64,000 nucleotides of DNA from Rhopalosiphum padi (taxonomy: Eukaryota; Arthropoda; Insecta; Hemiptera; Aphididae): the NCBI RefSeq assembly GCF_020882245.1, contig NC_083598.1, forward strand, positions 12,083,178 through 12,147,177, written 5' to 3'. Made by a program: the position numbers and the translations under genes. Position 1 is the first letter of the stretch. Every line of letters begins with the position of its first letter. Below are positions 50,801 to 64,000 of the stretch, piece by piece. The notes beneath the pieces were generated by a model. It did not search any database. It was not told the origin of the DNA and worked only from the letters and a program-made list of their open reading frames with translations.

Positions 50801-52683
50801 ATTCGAAGAAAATGTTTTATTTTTTTAAATAATAATAATTTCAAACGATCATAAAACAGTCCTTTCAGTTACAAAATTTAATAAAATCAATTTAAAAAAT
50901 TTTGTTTATACATTTCTTTTTACTTTTCAAAATAATAAATGTTCACTAAAAAAACCACTCTGCATATGTTTTACTGGATATTATAATGCTTTCATTTATA
51001 AATTAAATTAATTTTTTCTACGTAGAACCTGAACAGATATATTATACTGAAGTGTCAACATTAACTAAATTTTGTATGTTTAAATTTTAAAAATAATAAA
51101 AGAAAAACAATGTATTTAATTTTCATAATATTTTAAATTTACTTAAATTGTTTGTTTCACATGATGTTATGAGTTATTATATAATTATTATTTGTAATAA
51201 ATCTGGTACACATACTTGGAACAATATAAAGTGGTAATTAAAAAAGATATGTTAAATTTTTTTTAAAGATAAAATAATTTACTTAATAGTTTTTAATGCT
51301 TGACGTTTGATAAAACTAATGTTTAGCACAATAATAGTATAATCTAATAATAATTAAAAAAAATTAATAGCAGTTACAATATTTATAGCATAAAAGTTAA
51401 ATTTATACTATTTACTTTAAACGATCATTATGCAAAATATTTTTATGTCTGCAGTGTGTCAGTGTGTGTCAAAATGTATCTTGTATATATATAATTCATT
51501 ATAATATTGTTTTACGAACGTGTTTTAAAAAATTACAAATTCCTTGGATTATCTTGGTTTATCAAATAGTTAACAGTTTAATATTTCAAAAATTTTTTTA
51601 CCACTATAATGATTTCATTAGTTGTAATTAAACAATCAATGTTCGTGCATGGTGCTGTGTATGCGCTAATAAATTTACATTTAAATTATTATTCAGGTGA
51701 TGAACTTGAATGAGTTGAACGTATATAATATGCTTTGATACAGTAATATAGGTATAATATATAAATATACATATTGTAAATTATTAATTGATTGTGACGT
51801 ATAAAAATTGTTTTTATATTAGTCGTAGTACAAAAACGTATCCTTTTAAACGTAATATATGATTACAGATGAGTGCTCGTATTTTGATTTTAACGTTTTT
51901 AAATTGACAATGACTCTATTTCTTCGTTTAAAGAATCTATCTGTTTACTGATCGACGATAATAGGTAGACGTTAAATACGTTTTTATATTAATGGCGTAT
52001 GGTTTATGTTTGCGTTGAGTTTACACATATAGATGTATAATAGATAAAAAGTATGAACACATTTGGAAGAACGATGTTTCTTTAAACATTTATACATTAT
52101 GGTTGTTTGCGTTCATACTGGGGTTTGTACGTCATATTTATCACAACTAACAAAATTGTTCTACTATAAAAGCATTAAACTTCGAAACGTTTGTCTGTTT
52201 CATATTGTGTAGACTCATTGACTTTTAGAAACTTTTGTAGTTCAAACTATAATAAATCATTGTGTAAAAATATTTTTATGGTTACACACTAAGACATTAA
52301 TATAACCATCTTATTAATCCTTTAATCTTCATTATATTTTAAATAAATATTAGCAGATATTATTTAATTATTATTTCATTATTACTAAAGTTTTTTTTTA
52401 TTGGTGCATTGATTTGTTGTTGTTTTTTTTTTTGAATTGGTATGGTTTATTAACTGTTTGAAAAAAAGTATAAATTAAAACGCATAGTATTTGAATAAAT
52501 GTATACATTATAATATTTTATTATTATTCAATTATAAATAGGTAAACAGGCAACAGCTGATATATATATATATATATATACGTGTACAAGTCGTATAAAA
52601 GTTATCGAATAGTTCAGCGTTATATTATTTAATATACATAACGGTTTATCATCATAATAATAATATACGAGTTCTAGTTTGCA
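47831..52683. other. AT-rich intronic or intergenic DNA
   Basis: No recognised gene. One frame at 49798-50139 starts with about 45 residues of balanced composition (MNVERRLLVKPDVYLL...) up to a donor-like ACAT|GTAAGG near 49929, then degenerates into AT-driven sequence. It matches no family I know and has no good acceptor. A (TA)n run lies at 52559-52580. Confidence 0.35.
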
Positions 52684-52800
52684 TTGTATGCAATTCGAGT
52701 TTATCGCGTAATCTTAAATGAGTTTTGTTCAGTTCTCATTAAAGACTATAACACGTGCAGACTAATTATATTATTACTAAATCGAATTCGCAATTCTCAG

Positions 52801-52992
52801 GTGTGTGTGACGACACCGACGGCAGCAGTGGCGACGTCTCTGTCGTTATCAACTATACCGACACCGTGTGACGGCCGTCATTATAGGTATGATAATTTTG
52901 TTGTGTTCCTACCGGAGCATTGCGCGGTCCTGCGCAAACCACCCGGGCGCTCGTGTAAAATAGAAAGTGCACGGCCAGACGTCGGCGGTTAA
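52801..52992 (+). other. GC-rich island with an unassigned open frame
   Basis: After an acceptor-like TTCTCAG (ending 52800) the sequence becomes CpG-rich. One frame stays open to TAA at 52992 (CVTTPTAAVATSLSL... to ...SARPDVGG), but the product is low-complexity and unrecognised. A second frame reads VCDDTDGSSGDVSVV before a stop. It might be an untranslated exon or a small promoter island. It does not continue the receptor domain. Confidence 0.25.
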
Positions 52993-52999
52993 GCATATA

Positions 53000-55025
53000 A
53001 TTAACTTTGTCGTCGGACCGATACGAATTTCGGAGAAAAATAGCGTATATGTATACATTTTATAATACATAATAGTATATTATAATAAGTAATGCGCACG
53101 TACACACGAGCACTATCGCGTTTATACCGAATAACAACATAATAAATAATAATAACTTACTGTTGTGGAATATTATATAGATCATCGTCGTATATCGAAA
53201 CGAGGAATAAAAAACAATTAACCATTATAATTAAACTTATCAACTATTTTTTTTTTGTTTTTAACCATTTATTCGCCAAGTGTATGTCATGTGTTATCTG
53301 ATGTACAAATGTTAACAATTTCAAATCTGAATACCTATAAGTTTAGATGGTTTGATGTCAGGAAAACTTGAAAAAAATAAAAATAAACAGTGTGTATACG
53401 AGTAATAATGCCACAGTAGTTATTACGCAGTAAAATTTAAGATGGCTTCTAACGATCACCTTTTTTGCACACCACTTCCTCGCCACTTGCAATATAACGG
53501 GGTGTGACTTACGATAACACGTTCCGTTGTTTCGCAGAGCTTAATTGTTATTATCCTGTTTTCGGACGATTGTCAGTTTGTCACCGGCAGGAGGTCTTTG
53601 TGCTCGTTGTTTTCGGAAAAATAAAAAATAAATACCCACCATTGTTGGTGTTTATTTTAGGTTTAGGTATTATACACATGTATACACCATATATTTATTC
53701 GTACATATAGAAACTTTGACCTGATTTGAATGTGTGGATTTATTAATCGCATGTATAAAATATCGAATATTTTGTATTTTTTTTTAATAATCAAGAGATG
53801 CGATAAAAAGCTAAAAAAAAATTCAAAATAATAACTGATAAAAATATTAATATGGTTAATATTATTACGATTGTTGACCTGAAAGATATTATCTCTCTCC
53901 CTTTTCACCGATCCCCTCCGCCCCACGAATTTGATCGCTGTCCATTGCCCTTTGGCTGTCATGACCGAATATAATTTATACTGCATAACATACGATTGTC
54001 ATCACAACAGTATTGGGATATCACGACCATGGAATGCTGATATTATATTATATACATAATATACCTACCTACCTATATTACCAGTATTACCTAATATGCA
54101 CGCTTAAACCATCTGCATTATTGAATGACGTGATGTATAGTATAGGCACCTAATAATTATTGTACGAATAACATAATGTTTTTAACACATTCGAGGTTAG
54201 GTTGCCTCGATCGCATGATATACCTATTTTTTTATCTACGAGTATATGATATTCTTGACGTCGCAATACAATAATAATACATTGTAAAATCGAGGCAAAT
54301 CTGTCAATTGCGGTTTGTGATGATAATATTGTGTGTTTATTATTAATATTATTTATTTTGTTGATTCGCCGCCAAATGGGAGATGTCACATACCGGGAAG
54401 CGCAATGATAACGGGTTATTAGCAAAACGCGTGGGCATAAATGTAAGCCGTGTGGTAATAAACGGTATATTATGTGCATCGGAAGTGTGGTGGCTCGGTC
54501 GCTCAGCTACGGGTTCTATACTACAATATATATTAATAATAATCTCGACAATTCACATTTTTAGAAATTTTCTTCATTTTTTAAGAGTATTTTAAGATTA
54601 TTAAGGCGTTTAATACAAAGTCTGGATTTCCTTTAAATTTTTGGTATAAAATTTGTAATTAAAAAAGTAATTTTTTAGCGTGCTAACAAGGTTTAACTAA
54701 TTGAATATTATTATTTTTTAATCGTAATTTTTTAAACGGATTCATACGCCAAAAAAATACCAAAATCACGAGTGGTGATGTTAAATTCAATGAGAACAAT
54801 TCGTTTTTCAGAATAAAAGTACAAAAAAATTAATTTTAAGCAAATTGTAAGTCATGTAAAACTTTTTTTTTTAAATGTTATAATAATATTTTTGGTTTCA
54901 AAACTTATTAAAATAAAATAATATTGATATTATTTTGAAATTTTGGGGCATTTATTGGATTTTTTAGGCCACTTTATTTTCAGTTTTAATTATAACTAAT
55001 GGTATTATAATATTATTATGAATAT
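53000..55025. other. Mixed AT-rich sequence with small CpG-containing patches
   Basis: Patches near 53450-53600, 53890-53970 and 54370-54500 are less AT-rich, but their frames (for example 54150-54479 minus, 54383-54595 plus, 53663-53986 minus) resemble no family and lack convincing splice sites. ACCTACCTACCT lies at 54063-54074. Confidence 0.35.
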
Positions 55026-55250
55026 TCACGGGGCAGTGTACACTGCGGCGATCGTCGCAGCCGTTGCCGCGGGACCGGTGTATGCTCTATACCACGGATG
55101 TCGTACGTAATCCCACGCGATCTCCGTGTACAGAACGATGTAATCCTCTCGCAGCACTTCAACTAAAAGACTGTACAACATAGTGCTCGAACCCTTTTGT
55201 CCTTCTTTAACCCTCCTAACCCACACGCCGAGAACGTTTTCTTCGTCCAT
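55026..55250 (-). CDS. Possible small unrecognised protein or first exon
   Basis: A 74-codon minus-strand frame in a GC-richer island starts at an ATG with a favourable context (A at -3, G at +4). It reads MDEENVLGVWVRRVKEGQKG, continues with a hydrophobic-charged helix-like stretch (MLYSLLVEVLREDYIVLY), and ends in an Ala/Thr-rich tail before TGA. Codon composition differs sharply from the surrounding AT-rich DNA. I do not recognise it. The Ala/Thr tail may be intron read-through, since a GTACGA or GTATAG after IAWDY or VRHP could act as a donor, making this the first coding exon of a minus-strand gene. It could also be part of an unidentified mobile element. Confidence 0.3.
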   Translation of the reverse strand: MDEENVLGVWVRRVKEGQKGSSTMLYSLLVEVLREDYIVLYTEIAWDYVRHPWYRAYTGPAATAATIAAVYTAP

Positions 55251-58200
55251 GGTTGTAAACTTCGAACGACGCTATTATTATATAGTTGTATGTACGCCCC
55301 GCCGAAAACGACCGCTGCATAATATTGTTTTTTTGTTGTTTTATCGGCTTTCAGTATTTTACAGATTATATTATTATTATTAAACTCGACGATTATGCGA
55401 TTATAACATAATTAGGCGCGTGCACAAGGTAGTCGATAAGAAAATTAAAAATAAGTACCTCTACACCTAACGCGATAATTTTAAAGAATATCAAATTTCA
55501 ACAGTCACTATACCAAAAATGAATTGGTGCTTAGAATAGAATAATAATAATAATAAAAATATGCAAACTATTACGAGGAAAATGTTATTGTTTTTTTTTT
55601 TTTTTTTTGGAATTTCAAAACAACGATAGAGCGTTTAGAGAAGAACCCTCGAACAACTCGAATAATAGATTAGGCATATATGTGAGAAAATACGAATACA
55701 TTTTATTTCCACGTAGAGTACTTACACGAAAGAAAATATTGAGTGAAAACTGTAAGTGAGGTACCTACACGTCTATAAAAAACAATATTGTCGACTATTG
55801 GCTATTTTCTGTTTTAAGACTTGGTTTCGTTTATGATTCCAGATTTAGCATTTTTAAAAACTAGTTAACATTTGTAGGTAATTAATTGCTTCATATTATT
55901 ATTGTACCAGGATAGCGTTAGTTGGTATGTCGTTGTATACAACAACAAATGATGCAGGACTCGATTTTGTTCCATATACATCCACATCTACTTTAGGTCT
56001 TCAGACCATCTTTAGATATCGGACGTGTGATGGAACGTGTATGATATTATTATCATGATGTTATACACTTTAGCATTTTGGCTTGAATTTACTTGAATAT
56101 AGACAAACATAAACTAAGATGTTTTTGAAAAACCAAAAATGATACTTAAAACACTTAAATATACCAGATACAACCAATATATGTTACTTATTTATTCTGC
56201 TTGAAATTAAAAATATATTTGAAAACCACATAAAACGACATTGACCAATACTTGGAAAGTATTACAAACCAATATTATACGTATATTTAATTTTTCTTTC
56301 AGACTAATGATTACTGTGATTAAAAAATAGATTATAAATGCATACTCGTATATAATTTATAAAATAAAATTAATTATCATACTTTGATAAATTTAATATT
56401 GTACATTTTGACAATTATTTATACTGCCTACATATTAAAAGATGTTTTTCAAAAAAATATTTGTTACTAAAACGTATTATTCATATTAGCATTCAAATAG
56501 ACTAAAATATTATATAATTATCAGTTTATCACTTATCTTATCGTTATCATCATGCATAATTATTTAAAAAAATAAAATATTTAATACGATTAGTGGGAAA
56601 ATTTTAAGTCACAAATATGAGAACATAAGTGGGTAATACAAATTTAATTCAATTTTTTAAATTATTTATTTTAATAATATTACATTTTATACAATCTATT
56701 AATTCCATTTTCGGTAATAAAAAAAAAATTAAGACAATAACATAAGGAATCTTGTATTTTGTCATTGAAAGATGTGACTGTAATGGATGTGTTAAATTTT
56801 AATTTGATCTAAATCATTGCATATGATATCAAATATTTATAAATAAAAGAGCTAAAATATTTTGAAAATTATATTACGTTTAGAAAAATATACGAATAGT
56901 AATATAAATGATTTTGACGAAAATCGGTGTTGCGTAGATACTTCATCATAAAAGTATTGAACTTGATTAACTACTAGAAACCACATTCAATATTGAAGCA
57001 TTTTTATTTGGTACAAAAAGTGTCTTTAGAGTTAGACACAAATACATATATAATTGTAAGACGAATATATTCCTCGACTCGATCATAATCTAAAATAAAC
57101 CTTTACTATTTGAATTGTAATATTGGTTCAAACATATTTTTATAATAAATTTATTCGTACAATTGGAAATTATCACATTATTAATTGAATATATTTTTTC
57201 GATCTATTTTAAAATCATAAGACCTTAAGGAGCAGTTAAGTACACATAACATTTATCAAAACATATTTTACATTTTATCGAAAATTGTGAATTTTTATTT
57301 TCATAATTTAAACACAGTTTGATTATTATACTTTGATTGGAACTCAAAATAAAACAAAACACTTCAAATTTTCATTATATTACTATAAATATATAATATG
57401 TATATATTTATTATTAATATTGTATCTATTATTATTTTTAATTGTAATAATTTAGTTTACTGTCAAATCCTTTATATATATGTATTGATAGTAATTAAAT
57501 ATTTGGGTGTTTTTTCGAACTTATTTCTACTAATATCACTTAAATTCATAACAGTTTTTTTAAAAGCCATTATGCGTATCATCTATGCATATCGGTTTCA
57601 ATAAAATTTATGTGATTTATTCTAAATACAACTATTGATAAATATTGATCTATTATTCTTTGAACTCTATAATCAGAAGTTGGTAACTAATATATCTTAA
57701 TTCACTATTTAAATCTGATACATTTAACATGTGCTACTTAATATGAGCTACTTTCAGAAACCAAACTCAAGTGATTTAACTTATAGTTAAAAACTTCAAA
57801 TAATTCATTGGAGCTATTTGTTCAATATTATTGAAAAGAATATAGACATTGATATGATATTTTCATGTTTGACAAACAATAAAATTAAAATATTGAAAAT
57901 TAAGGTATACATATTTCTCATACGATAAATTTGGCTCTGATATATTAGATTTTTACCTTTATTTATTGTTTATTAGAGTTCAAAAAAAGTCTTAATAATT
58001 GTTATAACTTATAATTATCGTAAATTTAAAAATAATGTTGAAAACAAATATAATATAGAGTAAATACCTACTAAAAATTTTTTAAAAACAGTAGTATTAT
58101 TATTTATTACGTTAAAATAGTCTCCAACAGATTCAAAAAAATTGTATTTTGATATTTTTTTAAAGTGACATAGATAATTATTATGTAAGAGTGCATTTAA

Positions 58201-61200
58201 CAATGAAGTGAATGAGAATACCAAATCTGTGAACAGTGTATAATATGAAACTTCCTAAATTTCATTATGTACATTATTTTCATTATTTTATTGTCTTCGA
58301 GTAACACTGAGTATAAGTACTTAAAAGGTTTTGTTTAACTTAGCTGGAGGTAAAATCTTTAGAAAATAACGTATTATTTTTTAAATATAAAACCACGATA
58401 ATGAAGAGCAGAAGCTTAATAAATTAAACAGAATCATCTTATTTAAACTGTTAACATAAAAATATAATCGGTACAAGTATAACATAGAATAAAAAAAATT
58501 ATGAAAAAATAAAATAAAACCAGTTTCAATATATTACAGTTACTTTAGACTAATACATTTTATGAATGGGAATTACATTATGACAATTAATTCAGTTGAA
58601 ACAGGCGTATAATAAATTAAAATGTTTACACATACAATATTAAAATTAATAATTTATAATTATACCATACCTTAGTTCTGGTTTCATGTAATGACCTAAC
58701 TAGTTATATTATATGTTTGTATATTTGTCATTACTTAATGATAATCTAATAAAATAAAGCTATAAGGTCATACATATATAGGTATTGGTCAATTGTCTCA
58801 AGCAATCAAAGGATCGCCTTGGTGCAAGATAGTTGTGTACTATTATTTAAATAAACGTTAAAAATATTATCAAACCACTATTCTAACCAGGATAATAAAA
58901 ATAAAAATTGATAGCTTACTAACAATACTTCATTGACTCTAAATGCATTTTAAGAAATGAAAAAATACAAAAATAATTTTTTAAGATTAAATACAATTTG
59001 TATTGAATTTTCAGTTTGTGCTATATTACTAAAAACCTAGAAAATCGTTACTATTAAAAAAAAAAAAAGATCCTACAACTTTTACAAAATCAATATTATA
59101 ATAAATTATCTATTCGTACCTAACCAATAGGTGCCACTGAAACTAAAATATATACGACAAAGTGAGTTTAACGTTAATCATATACTTGTTTTAGGTACTA
59201 TTTATAATATTTTAATTCAAAATATTTGAAACAGAATCTATAATAATTAAGTTAGTATAAAAAAAAAATAAAAAACTTAAAAAGATTTTGTAATTTAAAC
59301 TTAATTTAAATAAAATTTGATTAAACAAAACAATCATTACCTACTTTGAATCGCTAATAGAATAAAATTAATTACCTATACTTAGGTCTTTTCATTATTA
59401 AAAATAATATACACATATATTATATTGTAATATCTCCCTCGGCCCGTTCAGAATTTAAAATGTAAAATATTTTAGGAAATTAATAAATTATTAAAGTAGG
59501 TTCACGGAAAAGCAATACAAATTTTTTATAATTGAAATGATATATAGATTTAAAATCATGTTCGCTTACTGTTTTATAAGAAAATTATTATTAAAACTTA
59601 AATCAAAAATATAATAATCGTAGAATTTTTTAATAATTTATTAATTGTGAAGTCATAACGTTTTTAAACTTCATTTAGGAGTATGAAAACAGTAATATTT
59701 GTAATTTTGTATCATCTCATGTTATTATTAAACATTTTGCTATGTAATGTATTAATGTATACAGAATTACTATGTAAAAAATGTTGCGTCCATTGACCTT
59801 TTATGACCAGTGTTCTAAAAAAAATATAGGAACACCATTTATATAACAAAAATATAGGCACTTATATAGTTATATCTACACTTTTAGTCATAATATTTTT
59901 TTTCTATTTGTTTAATCAACAAAATATATATATTGTATTTGTATATATTGTTGAACTTTAAATAATATAAAAAATATATATATATATAAATTTATATAAG
60001 TAGTATAGGAAAGAGAGAAGTGTATATAAGTATGTCTTTGTTTTTCTGTACATATACAATTTAATATAACTAATGATAATGTACTTGCTCGCATTTGCAG
60101 ACATTGAGCCACCTGCTGTTGTTTGACATGTATACATAACAGGCGTGGCATGAAAAAGATTTAGTGTTAATAGTACTGTCTGGCGTGAAGGATATATACA
60201 CATTATACATGTATTTTGGGATAAAAAAAAACCGTTTAGTGAAGTCCATTTAATAGCTTAACAAGCAGTGTCGATGAACGGTTTCAGTTTATTATTTCAG
60301 TCAACTAATTTCAATTTTTAAAACAATACACCGATTACATATTATAATAACTACTTACTACTAGAGATTATACGTTTACTTAACTATCTATTGCTAATCG
60401 GGCTTACTGAATATATTGATATAGTTATTAAATTTATTAGTTAATACAATTAATTTGCGTGTTTTTTGAACCACAATCAAATAAAAAACTTTATAGTACA
60501 GTATCATGATATAGCCTTATATTTTAAAAATAAATTCCACTGGAAATAGTTTATAATATTATATTCCCATTTAGATTCAGAATAGTAAACCATGTAAATA
60601 TTAACTTTAATAAGATTATATTGGGCTTATAATCTCGTATAATTTTCATATACATAATTGTATTTTCATTTAGGGTTAAGTTGTCTGAGACGGGTCAAAG
60701 AATGTAACTAATACAAGTGTTTCAAGTTATATTGATATACCATACGATATCAACATAATAATATACCACAATCATTTAATAAGTACTAAAATGATAAATT
60801 GATAACATACCTTATTTTTAGTAAGTTGCTGATCATAATAATATTTTTAACACTATCACATTATTGTGTATAAAAAATAAACGTGTGGCGAGGGTTTTAA
60901 AAATCAATTATTAATAAATTTACATTTTCTATTTGTTATTAATCATTATTAGACAATAATTATTTTTTTACATCAACCTTGTTGTTGTGTTGGCTGTAGG
61001 CTATAGTTCCAATAAAACCAACAGGTAAAAAAATAATGCATACTTTGTAAATTCGTAATGTAACAATAATATTATATCATAATTTCTACAGAGACAATTA
61101 TAGAATAACACTCGACCCGCTTTCCTAGGCCCACTCCGTTTAGTTACGTGATCTATAGCCTACGGTTAACTTATAGTCTCGTCGCAAAAACGTGTCGAAC

Positions 61201-64000
61201 ACACGCACTTGAACAAACGTTTATAAAATACATACTAGTCGGCTTTCAGTCAAAATATTTTTGAACGGTTTTTTTTCTAGTCTCTAGACTATGTCTTGGT
61301 GTCATTATTGTCTATATTATTAACTTTTCAACAGTTGCTATCAATTACTCGTACGTCATATTTATTCATAAAATTAATGAAATACGTATTCCGTTTTAAT
61401 AGCTGATTAAATGAAACACTATTTTTAATCACTCGTTATATCTCAGATTTCTGAACATAAATTTATATCCATATTATTTAAAATACATTTTTAGTCTACA
61501 AATTATTAATTGTAATAAGATTGGAAGTGTTAATTATTCTTTATTACACGATAATTATTACATTGTTTGTTATAAGAAAAATGTAGTACCTATTTGGTAA
61601 ATTTAATGCACGTTAAAAGTATATTACCTACTGAAATAAGTGTATTAATTGTGGTATATACTTTTGTTTTCATCTCGGGTTTTAATTATTATAACTGAAA
61701 AAGTGTTTTATATTTTACTATATATTTTAGATTCTGAACGGAGTGATGAATGTATTGATTTTTTTTTTATGTATTTAATGTTTATATAGTAATTTTTACT
61801 TTAATTCATTTGGTCTAATTTATGAATTCTATATTATTTTAAACTAAAAATATCCGAGCTTGTTCCATACAAATTCGTGATAATTGGAATTTCACCAACG
61901 ATATTTTTTTTAGTAATTACCTATCATGTTATTTACTGATAAGATTTCGTGATTGTTGGAGGCGTTAGATTGTTAGAATGTTGTTTCAGTAAAACGTGCA
62001 ATATATATTTATGTTACCTACATAACGTCCGTAAACTAAATTTAGAAGAAAACGTAATATAATGGTATGAACGTTGTATTATACTTTGAAATTTCATACC
62101 TGTATTTGTGATTTAATTTTTAATTCAGTATAATTCAGTACCTACTTACATATACTATACAGTTTTTATTTCCATATTTTTTCTACAATTTAAATAAATT
62201 AAATTAGTTATTGAGTTAAAACACATTTTATTTTTATTTTGTATCGAATTTTTCGAAAATTTTGTTTCCAGTGTATTGAATATTTATATTTATGTAAGTA
62301 ATAATGTTATAAAATATCGAGTCATAATATCTAAATTTATTTATTCTTTTAATATTAAAAAAAGCCCTCATATAGTTTGAACAATGCCATTCTCAAATTA
62401 AAATGCATATTAAACAATATTGACTTATGTTTTTAAGGAACTCTGATAAGTTATTGTAAGTCTAATATTATACTTTTAGTTGATAATAGTAAAAGTTAGA
62501 AGTTAAAAAAAAATGTATAAATTAAATTATTATTAGGCACTAATTATTAAAATTAATTATACCAATACAAACTTGCTAATTGAAACTATTAAATACACGC
62601 TAGGCTTACGAGTATTAACAGGAATATTAAGCTAACATAGTAACATTACATATGTAGGAATAAATATTTGTTGGTATGATACAAAAAAGTGTTTTCTAGA
62701 AAAACGTTTATACAATTTCGTAAATTATGATGTTCTATAGGTTAGATAATATTTTTAAAATATAATCATTTCTCTTTAAACTCTTTAAGTTACATATATG
62801 ATTATGTTACATATAATATGATTCCAATAGATAAAAATAAATAAATAATGTTTACAATTTTAAATTATTATTAATTACTTTTTGTGATGTATGGTACTTT
62901 AGTACTCTGGTTAGAGTGTAGTTCGTTCATAAGTTTTAGATTTATTTGATCGGTATAAAGTCTAAACAAATTAAATTAAATTAATTGAAAAAACTAATCA
63001 TCATTTTACCTATTATCAATAAGTAATAAAATAATTCCTAGTTAATATTTATTTTTTGACGAAACCAAAGTCTATTATCTATTTGAAACTACTCAGTACT
63101 TACATTTTTAGTTCTGTAATAATAAATAATATAGTTTTAATCAAAAATATTATTAGTTATAACCATACGTATACCTTATAATAAAAGGTAATGCAGTATT
63201 TATTTATTTATTTTTGTTACACAAATTGATTTTGTTTTATTAATTCAATATGAAGATAAATTTAATCTAAAATTATTCATCAACTAAATAATATTTATAT
63301 CAGCTCATTTTTAAATGTAAAATAATAGTAATATTATGCATCAAAATATTAAGAATCATCATTATAAAACAGTATTTTCCAAGTCTAATTTTAAAAACAC
63401 GAATACTTTTGTACATATTATTTACATTTAAAATGTTTACAGTTATTTCATATTATTATTGTTATGAAAAGTTAAAATTTATAATTTTTTATGAAAATTA
63501 TTTTAGTAGTATCAATCGTTTTAGAGTCGACTCCATTGATAAAATGGAATGATGTTTAATTTTAATATGTTAATCACTTATTATATTGCTTGTAGTTAAA
63601 ACTCACCCATTTACAAATGTTTACTACATTAATCTAATCTGTCTCACAAATAACAATAAGTTAAATTAATGCTTTTAATCAAGATATCATTATGATTCGT
63701 AGTTTGTCTTACTGTTTATAGTTTGATTGATTTAAAAATCGACTTATTATCTATATTCTGTAGCTTGAATATTATTGATAATACATTTTAATAAAAAAAG
63801 GATATATTTTGATTATATTATTTACAAGACAATGATAATTTTATAATTCATTATAGCAATTCGGCACAGGGTAAAAGCATACACCCAATTAAAATTAAGT
63901 AACCAAAAGGTTTGTATTGTTACGAATAGTACGTGTTGGAACACTGTAGAGTCAACACACACAGCACGTTAATTACCACGCACTGGTTTTAATAGCCATC
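55251..64000. other. AT-rich DNA to the end of the window, no gene recognised
   Basis: About 8.7 kb without a supported exon. A T18 run lies near 55591-55608. At 60996-61006 and 61153-61163 an 11-bp inverted repeat (GTAGGCTATAG) encloses 146 bases, including a GC-richer patch (61110-61200). The phrase TAGATTCTGAACGGAGTGAT at 61729-61748 looks like the end of a dispersed repeat. The frames at 57398, 58015 and 59912-60203 are AT-driven. No receptor exon 4 was found. Confidence 0.4.

Noticed and set aside
52801..52887. Candidate receptor exon 4, because acceptor TTCTCAG and phase allow VCDDTDGSSG...
   Set aside because: The frame meets a stop without a usable donor and the residues do not match the expected receptor strand.

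Overview
The window looks like insect nuclear DNA, most probably from an aphid or a close hemipteran relative. The background is strongly AT-rich, with short GC-rich, CpG-rich islands at exons. TACCTA/TAGGTA words are very frequent, hAT-type DNA transposon debris is abundant, and the recognisable genes have animal introns. There are no bacterial operons, rRNA genes, tRNA genes or CRISPR arrays that I can see. The species call is an inference.

Two protein-coding genes are recognised, both on the + strand. (1) A nanos-family gene has three in-phase coding exons at 12495-12653, 15355-15648 and 16951-17820 (440 aa). It ends in a CCHC-CCHC Nanos zinc finger. Its middle exon encodes an unexpected segment resembling the C-terminal half of an RGS domain, and one spacing in the first zinc knuckle is a residue shorter than usual. 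(2) The 5' part of a natriuretic-peptide-receptor-like receptor (probably a receptor guanylyl cyclase) has exons at 25388-25766, 40038-40212 and 40299-40507, encoding a signal peptide and the first ~215 residues of the ligand-binding domain. Its first intron is 14.3 kb. The rest of the gene was not found before the end of the window.

A GC-rich block at 42300-43149 ends in a good splice donor and looks like a non-coding first exon of another transcript, or an alternative promoter of the receptor. Weaker, unassigned islands lie at 52801-52992 and 55026-55250.

The remainder is AT-rich intergenic or intronic DNA with mobile-element remains. These are a decayed Tigger/jerky-type DDE transposase (3900-4541, minus); two decayed hAT (ZMYM1-like) transposase C-termini (27012-27152 plus, 47270-47800 minus); and non-autonomous elements whose ends can be placed exactly from terminal inverted repeats and target-site duplications: 7786-8230 and 25794-25964 (hAT-type, perfect 8-bp duplications), 23368-24041 (hAT-type, 7 of 8 bp matching) and 10633-11203 (TTA duplication, Harbinger-like). 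The 25794 element sits only 27 bp past the splice donor of receptor exon 1.

The two recognised genes have no obvious functional link. Nanos is a germline and posterior-patterning translational repressor that acts with Pumilio, and the receptor is a cell-surface protein. They appear to be simple neighbours about 7.6 kb apart.
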